Assembly (NCBI RefSeq): GCF_003952225.1
Contig: NZ_CP034437.1
Location: forward strand, 1,936,501-2,000,500
DNA from: Paenibacillus albus
Lineage (GTDB): Bacteria; Bacillota; Bacilli; Paenibacillales; Paenibacillaceae
Direction: 5' to 3'
DNA length: 64,000 bases
In this document: positions 1 to 8,885 of the stretch, in pieces
Layout: every line of letters starts with the position of its first letter
Position numbering within the stretch: position 1 is the stretch's first letter
Notes under the pieces: model-generated
Databases searched by the model: none
What the model was told of the DNA's origin: nothing
The model's input: only the letters and a program-made list of their open reading frames with translations
Translations under genes and position numbers: made by a program

Positions 1-90
1 CGCAGCACTAATTTATCGGTGTGTTTCATCGGCAACGCTCCCAAATCGAATAATTTCTATTTGCATATTACCCTCGGCAACTTCGTTTGA
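1..90 (+). CDS. Possible 3' end of a gene entering from the left edge
   Basis: The first frame is open from base 1 to a TGA at 88-90 and would give 29 residues ending YLHITLGNFV, with no start inside the window. It would converge on the regulator that ends at base 110. The fragment is too short to recognise, and an open run of this length can occur by chance, so this is a weak call. Confidence 0.2.
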   Translation, partial: RSTNLSVCFIGNAPKSNNFYLHITLGNFV

Positions 91-109
91 ATCAAATTCC
101 GATTCCAAG

Positions 110-1246
110 TTATGTAAAATTATATGGCGGCGCAGTCGTTCCACCGACGACAAGCCGAGGTGGGAGCACGATCTTCTTACGCTCCTGTTCCGGGTTCTCG
201 GCCAGCGAGAGGAGCAGCTTCGTCGCTTGTATCCCGATCTCTTCCTCCTGTTGAAGAACGCAGGACGGACGCTTCGCCCAGCGATAGGAATGCTCCAGAT
301 CGTCGAAGAAAATAACGGATAGCTGCTCAGGAATCGAGAACTCCAGCCGTTCTGCAGCCGTCATCACTTTCAGGCCGAGCGAGGAGTTGAGCGCGAAGAC
401 GGCGGTCACGTCTGTGCTCTCACGCAGAAATCTCTCGATCTGCAAGGGATCCGTATTCGTGAATACAAGTCTCGGATCGCTAGAAATTCCGTGATCGGAC
501 AATGCTCTTCGGTACCCTTCAAGCCGATCCTCCATACTCGATGTTCCTTTGGCAGGAGCAGTCAGGAAAGCGATGCGCGTATGGCCTGATTGAATGAGAT
601 GGTTCGTCGCTTCATAGGCTCCGCCAAAATGATCGGAGCAGACGCAGTTCGTCTCAAGCCCTTTCAAGTAGCGGTCTATGACGACGATGGGATAGCCGCG
701 CAGCGACATTCGCAGAATATCTTCGTTATAGCTTTCTCCTTCTATCGGATAAACAATAACACCATCCACACCAAATTCGTCTGCCTCTGCCAAAAGCGTA
801 CACTCGGTCTCGACAGACTCATGCGTGAGCGACACGATGACCCGGTAGCCTCCCAGCGCTGCTTGCTTCTCGACGCCTTGCACGAGATGGACCATATAGG
901 CAGTCTTAAGGCTTGGAATCATGAGGGAGATCAGCTTCATTTTGCGCGGCTTCACGAGTGCGGCAAGGGATGCGGATGCGTTGGCAGGCGGGTAGAGGAC
1001 AGGCTCTTTGCTCTGCGGCCCATCGGCGACAAAAGAGCCCTTTCCTTGAATGCGGTAGACAGAGCCATCCTCGACGAGTGTGGACAGCGCGCCTTTCACT
1101 GTGATACGGCTGACGCCAAAATGCTCCGCGAGCTCATTCTCGGATGGGAGCCGCTCGCCGGGCTTTAAGTTGCCTTGTGTGATTTGGTCGGCGATGTAGG
1201 TGCGAATCTGCGTATATAAAGGCACTCGCTTCATTGGAACGGACAT
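110..1246 (-). CDS. GntR/LacI hybrid transcriptional regulator, AraR-like
   Basis: A 378-residue repressor-type regulator. Residues 8-75 form a GntR winged helix (LYTQIRTYIADQITQG, then GERLPSENELAEHFGVSR and a wing ending QGKGSFVADG). Residues about 105-370 form a LacI/periplasmic-binding-like sensor with the typical LISLMIPSL opening, DGVIVYP and FDDLEHSYRW segments. This architecture and length match AraR, the L-arabinose repressor of Bacillus. It diverges from an operon with two GH127-like (beta-L-arabinofuranosidase type) proteins, so an arabinose-type ligand is a reasonable inference. An inverted repeat at 1290-1315 overlaps its likely promoter, suggesting autoregulation and control of the divergent operon. 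The architecture is certain; the ligand is inferred. Confidence 0.88.
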   Translation of the reverse strand: MSVPMKRVPLYTQIRTYIADQITQGNLKPGERLPSENELAEHFGVSRITVKGALSTLVEDGSVYRIQGKGSFVADGPQSKEPVLYPPANASASLAALVKPRKMKLISLMIPSLKTAYMVHLVQGVEKQAALGGYRVIVSLTHESVETECTLLAEADEFGVDGVIVYPIEGESYNEDILRMSLRGYPIVVIDRYLKGLETNCVCSDHFGGAYEATNHLIQSGHTRIAFLTAPAKGTSSMEDRLEGYRRALSDHGISSDPRLVFTNTDPLQIERFLRESTDVTAVFALNSSLGLKVMTAAERLEFSIPEQLSVIFFDDLEHSYRWAKRPSCVLQQEEEIGIQATKLLLSLAENPEQERKKIVLPPRLVVGGTTAPPYNFT

Positions 1247-1289
1247 CTTGGTCTCCTACTCTCTCCATGGGGATGACGCCAGTCATTTG

Positions 1290-1315
1290 TAGTTGTTATA
1301 TTGAATATACAACTA
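1290..1315. promoter_or_regulatory. Candidate operator for the divergent AraR-like regulator
   Basis: A perfect 7-base inverted repeat, TAGTTGT at 1290-1296 and ACAACTA at 1309-1315, flanks an AT-rich 12-base centre. On the minus strand it overlaps a plausible promoter (TTGAAC, 16-base gap, TATATT) reading into the regulator at 1246. The symmetry and position between divergent genes fit an operator for the adjacent GntR-type repressor; binding is inferred. Confidence 0.5.
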
Positions 1316-1383
1316 TTTACAGATCGTTCAAATCTTTTTCTTTACAGCGTAGAGGGATCGGAGTATGATGCAGGTAAATGAAT

Positions 1384-1395
1384 ATTGTTAACAAT
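1384..1395. promoter_or_regulatory. Perfect 12-base palindrome ATTGTTAACAAT
   Basis: ATTGTTAACAAT is fully self-complementary and lies in the long divergent intergenic region between the AraR-like regulator and the GH127-like operon. It could be a second protein-binding site, but no factor can be named. Confidence 0.35.
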
Positions 1396-1437
1396 CGAGT
1401 GAAGCGTTAGTTGTCTATTTGTTATAAGCAGTTTTGC

Positions 1438-1456
1438 GCGGCTGTGCCGCAGCCGC
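1438..1456. other. GC-rich hairpin in the operon leader
   Basis: GCGGCTG, a 5-base loop and CAGCCGC form a perfect 7-base-pair stem at 1438-1456. No T-run follows, so it is not a standard terminator. It lies about 280 bases upstream of the first structural gene at 1735 and may be part of a leader transcript. Confidence 0.35.
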
Positions 1457-1470
1457 AGCGCACACGGATT

Positions 1471-1512
1471 GTTCACCTTCTATGTTCTGACCCTCATCGT
1501 TCATCTTCTATG
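1471..1512 (+). repeat. 14-base direct repeat GTTCAYCTTCTATG
   Basis: GTTCACCTTCTATG at 1471-1484 and GTTCATCTTCTATG at 1499-1512 differ at one base and start 28 bases apart. CTTCAC-type words continue downstream to about 1551. The rest of 1247-1734 holds no convincing gene. A direct repeat of this spacing suits an activator that binds one face of the DNA, but no regulator is identified. Confidence 0.4.
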
Positions 1513-1647
1513 AAGTTTAAGCAAGATTCACCACACTTCACGCACTTCACAGAGCAACCCCACGAGCAATTTCTATCTCAAGCTTGCCACTTACAACCAC
1601 CACAAGTACAGCAGATCAACCGAACCCAAGCACCGACAAGTCCAAAA

Positions 1648-1661
1648 TGTAAGCGCTCTAT
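1648..1661 (+). promoter_or_regulatory. Possible CcpA (cre) site
   Basis: TGTAAGCGCTCTAT matches the first 12 positions of the cre consensus TGWAANCGNTNWCA but not the last two. It lies 74 bases upstream of the sugar operon start at 1735, where catabolite repression would be expected. Weak by itself; two better matches occur upstream of other sugar genes in the window. Confidence 0.35.
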
Positions 1662-1734
1662 TTACGTGTCCATTATCAGCACGGCTTGTTTGCCGATTCC
1701 ACATGAATCACATGCGAATTAGTCAGGGGGAGAA

Positions 1735-3342
1735 ATGATGGTAATGGATGTAAAGCTGCAATCAAGGCCGAAGACGTATTTTTTGCAGGAGGCGATTGAA
1801 AGAGGGTTTACCGCGATTGCGAACCGGCTGGATAGAGAACAGAATTACCGGCCGTATTTTCTTCTTCGACTGAGGCCTCAGCCGCAGCTGGAGCATCATA
1901 TTTGGGATCTTGGCGATATGTGCAGCAGGTTTACCGATGCGTATTTGCTGGGTCGTTCGGTGACGGGATCATCGGCGTATAAGGAAGAAGAAGAGGCGCT
2001 TCGCGCGATGCTTGACACGTGCGATCCGTTCCTCAATCCGTTTATGGCTGGCAGAATGCTGCTCGCCTACGTCGATCTCTACCTCGATGAGCCGAGCGAG
2101 GAGCGGCGGGAAACCGTGGAGCGGTTAGCTGCCTCGATCCGCGACAATGTACAGCACGAAGGCGACTACAGCTATTGGTTCAAAAATGCCGACGGCTGGA
2201 ACACGATGGAGCACGCGGTGTTCGGCGATTTCAACGGTTACCCCACATTTCCGCTAGGCGGCATTATGCTGGCGCTTGCGCGGTTCACGGAGAGCGCTCA
2301 CGATGCGCCGGATTGCGAGGATTTGCTCGATCGGATGTGCCGGTTCGTACTGAATGTCAGCGGCACCTTCGAAGCGGACGGCCGCTATCAAGGGCATACG
2401 CACTCGGGTGGCATCCTGACTGCTGCAGTAGCAATAATGCGGCGGGCGCTGCAGAAGAATGATGCGGCAGTTGCGCAGCAGATGAAGCATGTGTTCGACT
2501 GGACGCTTCGCTTCTCCAGTAAGTGGGGCTGGGTGCCGGACGGCGTCGGCCCAGATGATGCATCCTGTGAATCGTGCAGCATTACGGACACGCTCCACCT
2601 AGGTCTGCTCATTGCCCGCCATATGGATGAGAGCTATTACGCGATTCTGGAGCGGTTCGCACGCAATCAGCTGCTTGAGAATCAATTCGTACATACCAAT
2701 GCGATGCTGCCTCAAGGCGATTATCCCGAGAAGCCGATTCTGGAGCGCGCGCTCTATGGCAGCTGGGCTTCCTGGTCGAAGCCAGGCTCGCTCGACAATT
2801 GCGTAGAGAGCGTCGAAGGCTGCTGCTTAGGCGCAGGCATTCGCGCGTGCTACCTCGTCTGGGACGACATCGTGACGAAGAAAGACGGCGTCGTCAGCGT
2901 AAACATGGCGCTTAGCCGCAACAGCAAGTGGGTGGAGGTTGTAAGCTATCAGCCGTATGAAGGCAAGCTGGAGCTGCTCATACATGAAGCCGAAGTGCTG
3001 CGAGTGAAGCTGCCGGATTGGATCGCTCGTGAAGATGCTGTGCTTTCCGTTGATGGAGAGGCGCTGCCGATTGTTGCCGATGATAGCGGCTATATTCGCC
3101 TAGAGGGCTTGCAGCCGGGACAGCTCGTCCAGCTGCTGTATCCTCTGACGACAATTGATTCAATAGAGCGAGTATCGGGCAGCGATTACAACGTCCGCTG
3201 GCGCGGCGATACCGTCTTGTCGGTGACGCCATCGGGTCAAATCTACCCGCTCTATCAGCGGAAATGGATGGAGCAGGATCATGCCCCGATGACGCAGGGC
3301 ATCCCATACGCGGAGCAGCGCGGGGGGAATGTGCATTGGTAG
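1735..3342 (+). CDS. GH127-like glycoside hydrolase (beta-L-arabinofuranosidase type)
   Basis: A 535-residue cytoplasmic protein with no signal peptide. It has the alpha-helical barrel features of the GH127/DUF1680 group and a C-terminal beta-sandwich. In GH127 enzymes a zinc-bound site uses a Glu-x-Cys pair and a Cys-Cys pair, one of these cysteines being the nucleophile. Here E279-S-C281 and C363-C364 supply this set, and GRYQGHTHSGG (about 217-227) resembles the conserved His region. The start ATG follows GGGGGAG, with a second ATG directly after it. It opens the operon that includes the importer at 3465-7174 and a second homologue at 7182. The substrate is likely a beta-linked arabinofuranoside taken up by that importer; the family is fairly sure and the substrate is inferred. 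Confidence 0.75.
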   Translation: MMVMDVKLQSRPKTYFLQEAIERGFTAIANRLDREQNYRPYFLLRLRPQPQLEHHIWDLGDMCSRFTDAYLLGRSVTGSSAYKEEEEALRAMLDTCDPFLNPFMAGRMLLAYVDLYLDEPSEERRETVERLAASIRDNVQHEGDYSYWFKNADGWNTMEHAVFGDFNGYPTFPLGGIMLALARFTESAHDAPDCEDLLDRMCRFVLNVSGTFEADGRYQGHTHSGGILTAAVAIMRRALQKNDAAVAQQMKHVFDWTLRFSSKWGWVPDGVGPDDASCESCSITDTLHLGLLIARHMDESYYAILERFARNQLLENQFVHTNAMLPQGDYPEKPILERALYGSWASWSKPGSLDNCVESVEGCCLGAGIRACYLVWDDIVTKKDGVVSVNMALSRNSKWVEVVSYQPYEGKLELLIHEAEVLRVKLPDWIAREDAVLSVDGEALPIVADDSGYIRLEGLQPGQLVQLLYPLTTIDSIERVSGSDYNVRWRGDTVLSVTPSGQIYPLYQRKWMEQDHAPMTQGIPYAEQRGGNVHW

Positions 3343-3464
3343 ATGACGTAAAGGGGAGTGGAATTCGCGTAATGAATAATGGCTGCAACTGACAGAGCTT
3401 GGTGGGTAGCTTCTAAACTGATGTTTGCAAGAACAACCTATCACAAATTCAGGGGGAATAACTT

Positions 3465-5225
3465 GTGAGAATCCGTCAGAATGTAGGTATTTTGCTTACG
3501 GCAGCTTTAACGGTAGGTTTGGTCGGGTGCGGCGGCAACAATGGCAGCAACAGCACGAGCAGCAGCAATAACAGCGGCAATGCATCCAGCAATGCAGCGA
3601 ATTCCACGAATACAACGAACTCCGCGAATACGTCCAATTCAACGAACAGCTCAAACAACGGGGGCACGTCCAATACATCCAGCGAAGAAGTCGGCACTGT
3701 CGATAACCTGAAGATTACCGCGTTCAACTGGGGCTGGGATAATGCAGACCCGGCGAAGGACGTCGTCCTGCCGGAGCTGAAGAAGCGCCTTGGCCTGAAG
3801 GATCTGACGTATGACGTCATCAAGACCGGCGGATACGACGATGTCGTACAGAAGCTGCAGCTGTGGGCTTCGACAGGAGGCTCCGACTGGCCGGATATCG
3901 TCACAACCGGTTCCGATTCCAGAACGAAGCTTATCTTGAACAACCTAGGCGAGAGCGGCAAGCTCGAAGACTTAACGCCATGGCTGGAGAAATATCCGAA
4001 CGTGAAGAATGCGGTTGAGAAGCTGCTCCCATTCACTTCCGACCCGCATGACGGCAAAATCTACAGCATCGCGCAAAACTTCTCCAACATGCAAGCGTAC
4101 GCCATCGACCAGCCGACCATCTGGATTCGCAAGGATTGGCTCGACAAGCTGAACCTGCCGCTTCCGAAAACGGTCGATGATCTGTATAACGATCTGAAAG
4201 CATTCAAGGAACAAATCAAGGACGTGAACGGCCAGCCGGTCATTCCGTATGCGGCATTCGGCGAGAACTTCCGCAATATGATTAAGCTGTTCTTCCCGCC
4301 GGATCAGAACGACGGAACAGGTGTATGGTACACCGATGCGAACGGCAAGCCGGCTCGCTCCGACGTCAGCCAGTCAGACAATCTGATTCGTGCGCTTACA
4401 TTCTACAACAAGCTGTACAACGAAGGCTTGATCGAGAAAGAAGCGTTTACGCTGAAGCAAGGCCAGATCGACGAGAAAGGCAACCAAGGCCGCTATGGAG
4501 CTGTTCACGGCGCGTATTGGGAGCAAGCGAATCCGTTCACGGACAGCATGAAGAAGACGGATCCGAAGGCGGAGTTCGTCGGCGTTCAGCTGTATGATCC
4601 TACGATCGCTTCCGGCCCTAGCCTGCCGAAGTTCCGACTGGAAGCATGGAGCCTCTGGGCAGTGAAAGCCGGCCTGCCGAAGGAAGAAGTCAATACATTC
4701 TTCAAGACGCTGGACTACGTCCTTTCTGAGGAAGGCACGATTTTGACAAAGTATGGGCTAGAAGGCCAGCAATGGGAACGCAACGCTGATGGCAAAATCA
4801 TCGATACGAAGGCGTTCTTCGACGAAACGCAAGGCGACTGGAATAAACGCGCGCACTTCGGTATCGACGTGTACTCCTTCATTCCTAACTATGACGCGCT
4901 CATCAAGAACCAAGCGCCGAGCGGCTACGAGCTGCGTGAAGATATGATCGAGACGTGGAAGAACCTCGGATCCAAATTCCCAACCGAATACGTTACAGAT
5001 CCGCAGCGGTATGTTGAGCCTGGCGATGTGGAGAACAAAGCGACAGTCGGCCAAGGCGAGCGCTACAAGCAGCTGGTGGCGAAGGCGGTAACGGCGAAGA
5101 ATCCGGACGGCATCAAGAAGCTCGTCGAGGATTGGGGCAAGAACGTCAAAGCGCTTGGCTATGACAAAATCGTTGCGGAGCGCGAAGAAGCGGCGAAGTC
5201 GATTCACCTGGAGAACCTGAAGTAA
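3465..5225 (+). CDS. Sugar ABC importer, substrate-binding lipoprotein
   Basis: 586 residues starting at a GTG preceded by AGGGGGAA. It has a short lipoprotein signal with lipobox LVGC (Cys22), then a linker of about 50 residues made almost only of Asn, Ser, Thr and Gly that tethers the binding domain to the membrane. The mature part is of the large family-1 extracellular solute-binding (LipO/YtcQ) type, with WPDIVTTG and VWYTDANGKPA-like segments. It lies between the first GH127-like gene and two permeases, so it probably captures an arabinose-containing oligosaccharide. A strong hairpin at 5237-5263 separates it from the permeases, which fits the usual excess of binding protein over permease. 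Confidence 0.9.
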   Translation: MRIRQNVGILLTAALTVGLVGCGGNNGSNSTSSSNNSGNASSNAANSTNTTNSANTSNSTNSSNNGGTSNTSSEEVGTVDNLKITAFNWGWDNADPAKDVVLPELKKRLGLKDLTYDVIKTGGYDDVVQKLQLWASTGGSDWPDIVTTGSDSRTKLILNNLGESGKLEDLTPWLEKYPNVKNAVEKLLPFTSDPHDGKIYSIAQNFSNMQAYAIDQPTIWIRKDWLDKLNLPLPKTVDDLYNDLKAFKEQIKDVNGQPVIPYAAFGENFRNMIKLFFPPDQNDGTGVWYTDANGKPARSDVSQSDNLIRALTFYNKLYNEGLIEKEAFTLKQGQIDEKGNQGRYGAVHGAYWEQANPFTDSMKKTDPKAEFVGVQLYDPTIASGPSLPKFRLEAWSLWAVKAGLPKEEVNTFFKTLDYVLSEEGTILTKYGLEGQQWERNADGKIIDTKAFFDETQGDWNKRAHFGIDVYSFIPNYDALIKNQAPSGYELREDMIETWKNLGSKFPTEYVTDPQRYVEPGDVENKATVGQGERYKQLVAKAVTAKNPDGIKKLVEDWGKNVKALGYDKIVAEREEAAKSIHLENLK

Positions 5226-5236
5226 TAGTTCCGGAT

Positions 5237-5263
5237 AGGAGAGCGCCGTCAAAGCGCTCTCCT
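5237..5263 (+). other. Intercistronic hairpin between binding protein and permease
   Basis: A perfect 10-base-pair stem, AGGAGAGCGC pairing with GCGCTCTCCT around a 7-base loop, starts 11 bases after the binding-protein stop. No T-run follows, so it is better read as an mRNA-stabilising or processing hairpin that raises binding-protein levels relative to the downstream permeases. The structure is direct; the role is inferred. Confidence 0.6.
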
Positions 5264-5300
5264 TGAATCATTCCTTGGCAAGAAGGAGGTTCACTTACCC

Positions 5301-6281
5301 ATGGCAACTCTCGCAGAAAGCCAGACGAACACCGCAGTGGAGGCGCGGCGCAGGGCGATGACGAAGCGGATTTTGCACAAAATGTGGGATCAGCGCTGGC
5401 TGTACATTTTCACCATACCGGGCATTATCTTCTTCCTCCTGTTCTCGTATTATCCAATGGTCGGCATCATTATCGCGTTCCAGGACTACAATCCAGTCAA
5501 AGGCTACTCCGGCAGCGAGTTTGTTGGGCTCGAGAACTTCAAGACGATCTTTAATCTGCCTGACTTCACGAATGCGCTTCGGAATACGGTTATCATTAGC
5601 GGGCTCAAGCTGCTGATCGGATTCCCGGTTACGATTCTGTTCGCGCTTCTCATTAACGAGATTCATCAGACGGTATTCAAACGCTTCGTGCAGACGATCA
5701 GCTACTTGCCGTACTTCATCTCCTGGGTTATCGCTGCTGGATTATGGTACAAGATGCTGTCGCCGGACGGGGGACTCATTAACGAGATGCTGACGCGCAT
5801 CGGCTTCTTGAACGAGCCGTTCTACTTCATGGGCAGCACGCATGCCTTCCTGCCGATCGTCATCTTCACGGAGCTGTGGAAAAATATCGGCTTCAACGCC
5901 ATTATCTACCTAGCCGCGCTGTCAGGCATTGATCCGCATCTGTACGAAGTGTCCAGCATCGACGGGGCAAGCCGTATTCGCCAAATTTGGCATATCGCGC
6001 TGCCGGGCATCCGCGGCACGATGGTGCTGCTGTTCATTCTGAGCGCCTCCGGTCTGATGAGTGCAGGCTTCGACCAATTGTGGACGATGGGCAATCTGCA
6101 GGTGCAGGAGGTTGGTCAGATTCTCGATACGCTTATCTTAAGCTATCTGCGTAACTCGGGCGGCTTCATGGGCCTCTCGCTCGGCGCGACGATGGGCGTG
6201 TTCCAAGCGACGGTCGGACTTATTCTGTTCCTCGTCTGTAACTTTGTTGCCAAGTTAATCAAACAAGAGTCACTCATATAG
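5301..6281 (+). CDS. Sugar ABC importer permease, LplB family
   Basis: 326 residues with about six membrane segments, the first being YIFTIPGIIFFLLFSYYPM. The cytoplasmic EAA loop that contacts the ATPase reads EVSSIDGASRIRQIWHIALPGI in the last third. The opening and the VGLENFKTIF segment are typical of LplB, the first permease of LplB/YtcP-type importers in Paenibacillus. The start ATG is preceded by AAGGAGG. The YtcP partner follows 14 bases downstream. No ATPase gene accompanies it, so a shared MsmX-type ATPase is expected. Confidence 0.92.
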   Translation: MATLAESQTNTAVEARRRAMTKRILHKMWDQRWLYIFTIPGIIFFLLFSYYPMVGIIIAFQDYNPVKGYSGSEFVGLENFKTIFNLPDFTNALRNTVIISGLKLLIGFPVTILFALLINEIHQTVFKRFVQTISYLPYFISWVIAAGLWYKMLSPDGGLINEMLTRIGFLNEPFYFMGSTHAFLPIVIFTELWKNIGFNAIIYLAALSGIDPHLYEVSSIDGASRIRQIWHIALPGIRGTMVLLFILSASGLMSAGFDQLWTMGNLQVQEVGQILDTLILSYLRNSGGFMGLSLGATMGVFQATVGLILFLVCNFVAKLIKQESLI

Positions 6282-6295
6282 GGAGGAGTGCAGGC

Positions 6296-7174
6296 ATGCA
6301 GAGATCACGGGGAGAAAAATGGTTCAACGTCGTCAATATGCTGTTCATGCTCGTTTTTTCGTTTCTATGCTTGTATCCGTTTATTTATATCCTGGCCATC
6401 TCCTTCAACGATGCGATGGACGCGCAGAAGGGCGGCATTTATATTTGGCCTCGTATGTTCAGCTTGAAGAACTACGAAGTCATCTTCAGCGATCAAAATA
6501 TATTCCTCGCGTATGGCGTAACCGTAGCGAGGGTTGTTGTCGGTGTCATTACGCAGGTGCTGCTCGTGGCTATGTTTGCGTATGTGCTCACGAAGAAGAA
6601 TTTTCCGCTGCGTAAGTTTCTGAACTGGTGGATCGTCATTCCGATGTTCCTTAGCGGCGGACTGATTCCGTTCTATATCACGCTGCAGCAGCTCCATCTG
6701 CTCAACAGCTTCTGGACGTACATCATCCCGGGCTTGTACGGCGCATTCAATATCATGCTCGTGCGCACGTTCATGACCGAGCTGCCGGAAGCGCTGGAGG
6801 AGTCGGCGAAGATCGACGGCGCGTCGGATGCGCGAATCTTCTTCAGCATTATTTTCCCGCTGTCGAAGCCGGTGCTTGCGACCATAGCGCTGTTCGTCGG
6901 CGTCAGCCACTGGAATGACTGGTTCACGGGCTTCACCTTCATCTCGAATACGAAGCTGTGGACGGCGCAGAACCTATTGCTCTTCCTCATTCAGTCGAAC
7001 GAGGCGTCCAACCTTGCGGTACTGAGCAAGATGCATCAAGGTGCGGTGACCGTTACGGCGGAATCGATCAAGATGGCGATGCTGATCGTTACAACGGCGC
7101 CGATTCTATGCATTTATCCGTTCTTGCAGAAGTATTTTGTCAAAGGCATCATGCTAGGCTCACTGAAAGGATGA
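6296..7174 (+). CDS. Sugar ABC importer permease, YtcP family
   Basis: 292 residues with about six membrane segments. It carries FLCLYPFIYILAISFNDA near the start, the EAA-type loop ALEESAKIDGASDARIFFSIIFPLS, and the family's C-terminal sequence QKYFVKGIMLGSLKG. GGGAGGAG precedes the start. It pairs with the LplB-like protein upstream to form the channel of the first importer. The second GH127-like gene begins 7 bases after its stop, so the hydrolase and transporter are translated from one message. Confidence 0.92.
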   Translation: MQRSRGEKWFNVVNMLFMLVFSFLCLYPFIYILAISFNDAMDAQKGGIYIWPRMFSLKNYEVIFSDQNIFLAYGVTVARVVVGVITQVLLVAMFAYVLTKKNFPLRKFLNWWIVIPMFLSGGLIPFYITLQQLHLLNSFWTYIIPGLYGAFNIMLVRTFMTELPEALEESAKIDGASDARIFFSIIFPLSKPVLATIALFVGVSHWNDWFTGFTFISNTKLWTAQNLLLFLIQSNEASNLAVLSKMHQGAVTVTAESIKMAMLIVTTAPILCIYPFLQKYFVKGIMLGSLKG

Positions 7175-7181
7175 TCTGGAT

Positions 7182-8882
7182 ATGGGACACGGCAAGCATG
7201 GCAAATTAGGCTTAGGCAAGGCGCTGGATTATCGGGAGTTTGCGGCGCTTGCGATCAATCATTACGAGCAGATGCTAGATCCGGACTACCATTACCTGCC
7301 CTATTTCTTCGCGAAGATTGGCAGTGATGAGTCGTTCGCATGGCATAGTGAGTGGGACTTTGGCGATGCCGTCGGACGGTTCCTAGACGCTTCGATTCTG
7401 TGCGGCGAGATTATCGGCAAGCGGATCGGACGCGAGGCAGAGGAGCATATGAAAGAGGCGCTTCGCTGGATGCAGAGCGAGTCCGACGGACTGTTCTACC
7501 GGATGAGCAACGAGTGGGGCGTACCCGCGGGGGCGAATATGTTCGATCAGCGAAGCGTCTTCCTCGGCCTGCTCAGCTGGCATAAGTTCGATCAGGATGT
7601 GGAGGCGCTTGTACGTATCGAACGGATGTTGAAGGGGATGCGAGCGATTGCGGTGGAGCGGGACGACTACATCTGTTATCCGTTTGAGACGTATGTGCCT
7701 GGGATGACGGTGCCGGAGGAAATCTACACCGAGCATGGCTTTATCGTCGAGCCTACCCATTACGGGGGCGGTGTGTTCATTCTGCCGCTGGCGATCTATT
7801 ACGAGCGTACAGGCGATCCGCTAGCTGCGGAAATGCTGGAGAAGCTGACGAAATTCGTCGTGTATCACTCGAAGGTATTCGCTGAGGACGGCAGCTTTTG
7901 GTCGCAGGCGCGTTATCCGGATGACGGTCACTTCCATTCGAAAATGGGTGCTGTAGCGGGCATACTCCGCTATGCGAATTTGACTCAGGACCGCACACTA
8001 ATCGACTGGTGCCAGAAGGTGTACGACTGGGCTTGCTCGATGGGCAGTACATACGGCTGGTTCCCGGAAGGTACAGGCTTGAACGGCGAAGAGCCGGTTG
8101 TTGAGAAATATCGCTGGCTGCCAGGCGTCATTCAACACAGCGAAACGTGCTGTACGACGGATATGATTCATACGGCGATCTATCTCGCGAAGAATGGCAA
8201 TACGGGCTGCTGGGATGATGCCGATCGGTTCGCCAACACCCTTGTCGCTTCGCAGGTACGAGATATTTCGTGGGCGAAGACGATGACGGATAAAGAGGAT
8301 ACGAGCACAAGAACGTATCGTGATGTGCCTGCGCGGTATCGCGGCGGCTTCACGGGGCGGATGAATCCGAATGACTTCTCGAACGACGGCAAGGTCGATA
8401 CGATGGCTTGCTGCTGCGCGGCAGGCGGACGGGGACTGCATCTGGTCTGGGATCATGCGACGACCTGGGAACAGAACGAGCGGCGTCTGTTCGTCAACAT
8501 TTGGCTGAACAAGGTGAACGAGGATGTGCGCATGGAGTATGGCGTTCCGGAGGAAGGCGTGCTTTGTGTAACGCCGATGCGCTCTGGCGATGTATATATT
8601 CGGCTGCCGGGTTGGCTGAAGGCGGATGAAGTGAAATGCCGGGCGCCAAGAGGACTTGCGGCTTCGGCGGCGGTGGAAGCCGGGTATCTCGTTGTAAAAG
8701 GTCTAAGGGCTGGGGAAACCGTTGCGCTTACGTTCGAGCCGAAGCTCGTCTTGCGTGCCGAAGTAGTCGCTGGAAAGCCGTATGAGGGAGCTTGGATAGG
8801 CAACCGCCTGTTCGATGTGAAGCCGCATGGCGTTATGCCGATGCATGGCGCGCTCGTAATAGAGCTGGAAGAGGAGGAGTAA
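7182..8882 (+). CDS. Second GH127-like glycoside hydrolase
   Basis: 566 residues, a divergent paralogue of the protein at 1735-3342. The zinc-site pattern is again present: E321-T-C323-C324 and three consecutive cysteines C410-C412. GHFHSKMGAVAGILRYANLTQD (about 249-270) matches the family's helical barrel, and the C-terminal part is a beta-sandwich (SGDVYIRLPGW). No signal peptide, so it acts inside the cell. Two different members in one operon suggest two linkages or two sequential cleavages of the imported oligosaccharide. It is followed after 3 bases by the PhyH-like gene. The family call is good; specificity is unknown. Confidence 0.75.
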   Translation: MGHGKHGKLGLGKALDYREFAALAINHYEQMLDPDYHYLPYFFAKIGSDESFAWHSEWDFGDAVGRFLDASILCGEIIGKRIGREAEEHMKEALRWMQSESDGLFYRMSNEWGVPAGANMFDQRSVFLGLLSWHKFDQDVEALVRIERMLKGMRAIAVERDDYICYPFETYVPGMTVPEEIYTEHGFIVEPTHYGGGVFILPLAIYYERTGDPLAAEMLEKLTKFVVYHSKVFAEDGSFWSQARYPDDGHFHSKMGAVAGILRYANLTQDRTLIDWCQKVYDWACSMGSTYGWFPEGTGLNGEEPVVEKYRWLPGVIQHSETCCTTDMIHTAIYLAKNGNTGCWDDADRFANTLVASQVRDISWAKTMTDKEDTSTRTYRDVPARYRGGFTGRMNPNDFSNDGKVDTMACCCAAGGRGLHLVWDHATTWEQNERRLFVNIWLNKVNEDVRMEYGVPEEGVLCVTPMRSGDVYIRLPGWLKADEVKCRAPRGLAASAAVEAGYLVVKGLRAGETVALTFEPKLVLRAEVVAGKPYEGAWIGNRLFDVKPHGVMPMHGALVIELEEEE

Positions 8883-8885
8883 ACG

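Noticed and set aside
1411-1722. Open frame of 103 residues in the leader of the first sugar operon
   Set aside because: No ribosome-binding site, no recognisable domain and unusual composition. It overlaps the direct repeat and cre-like word, so the region is better read as regulatory leader.
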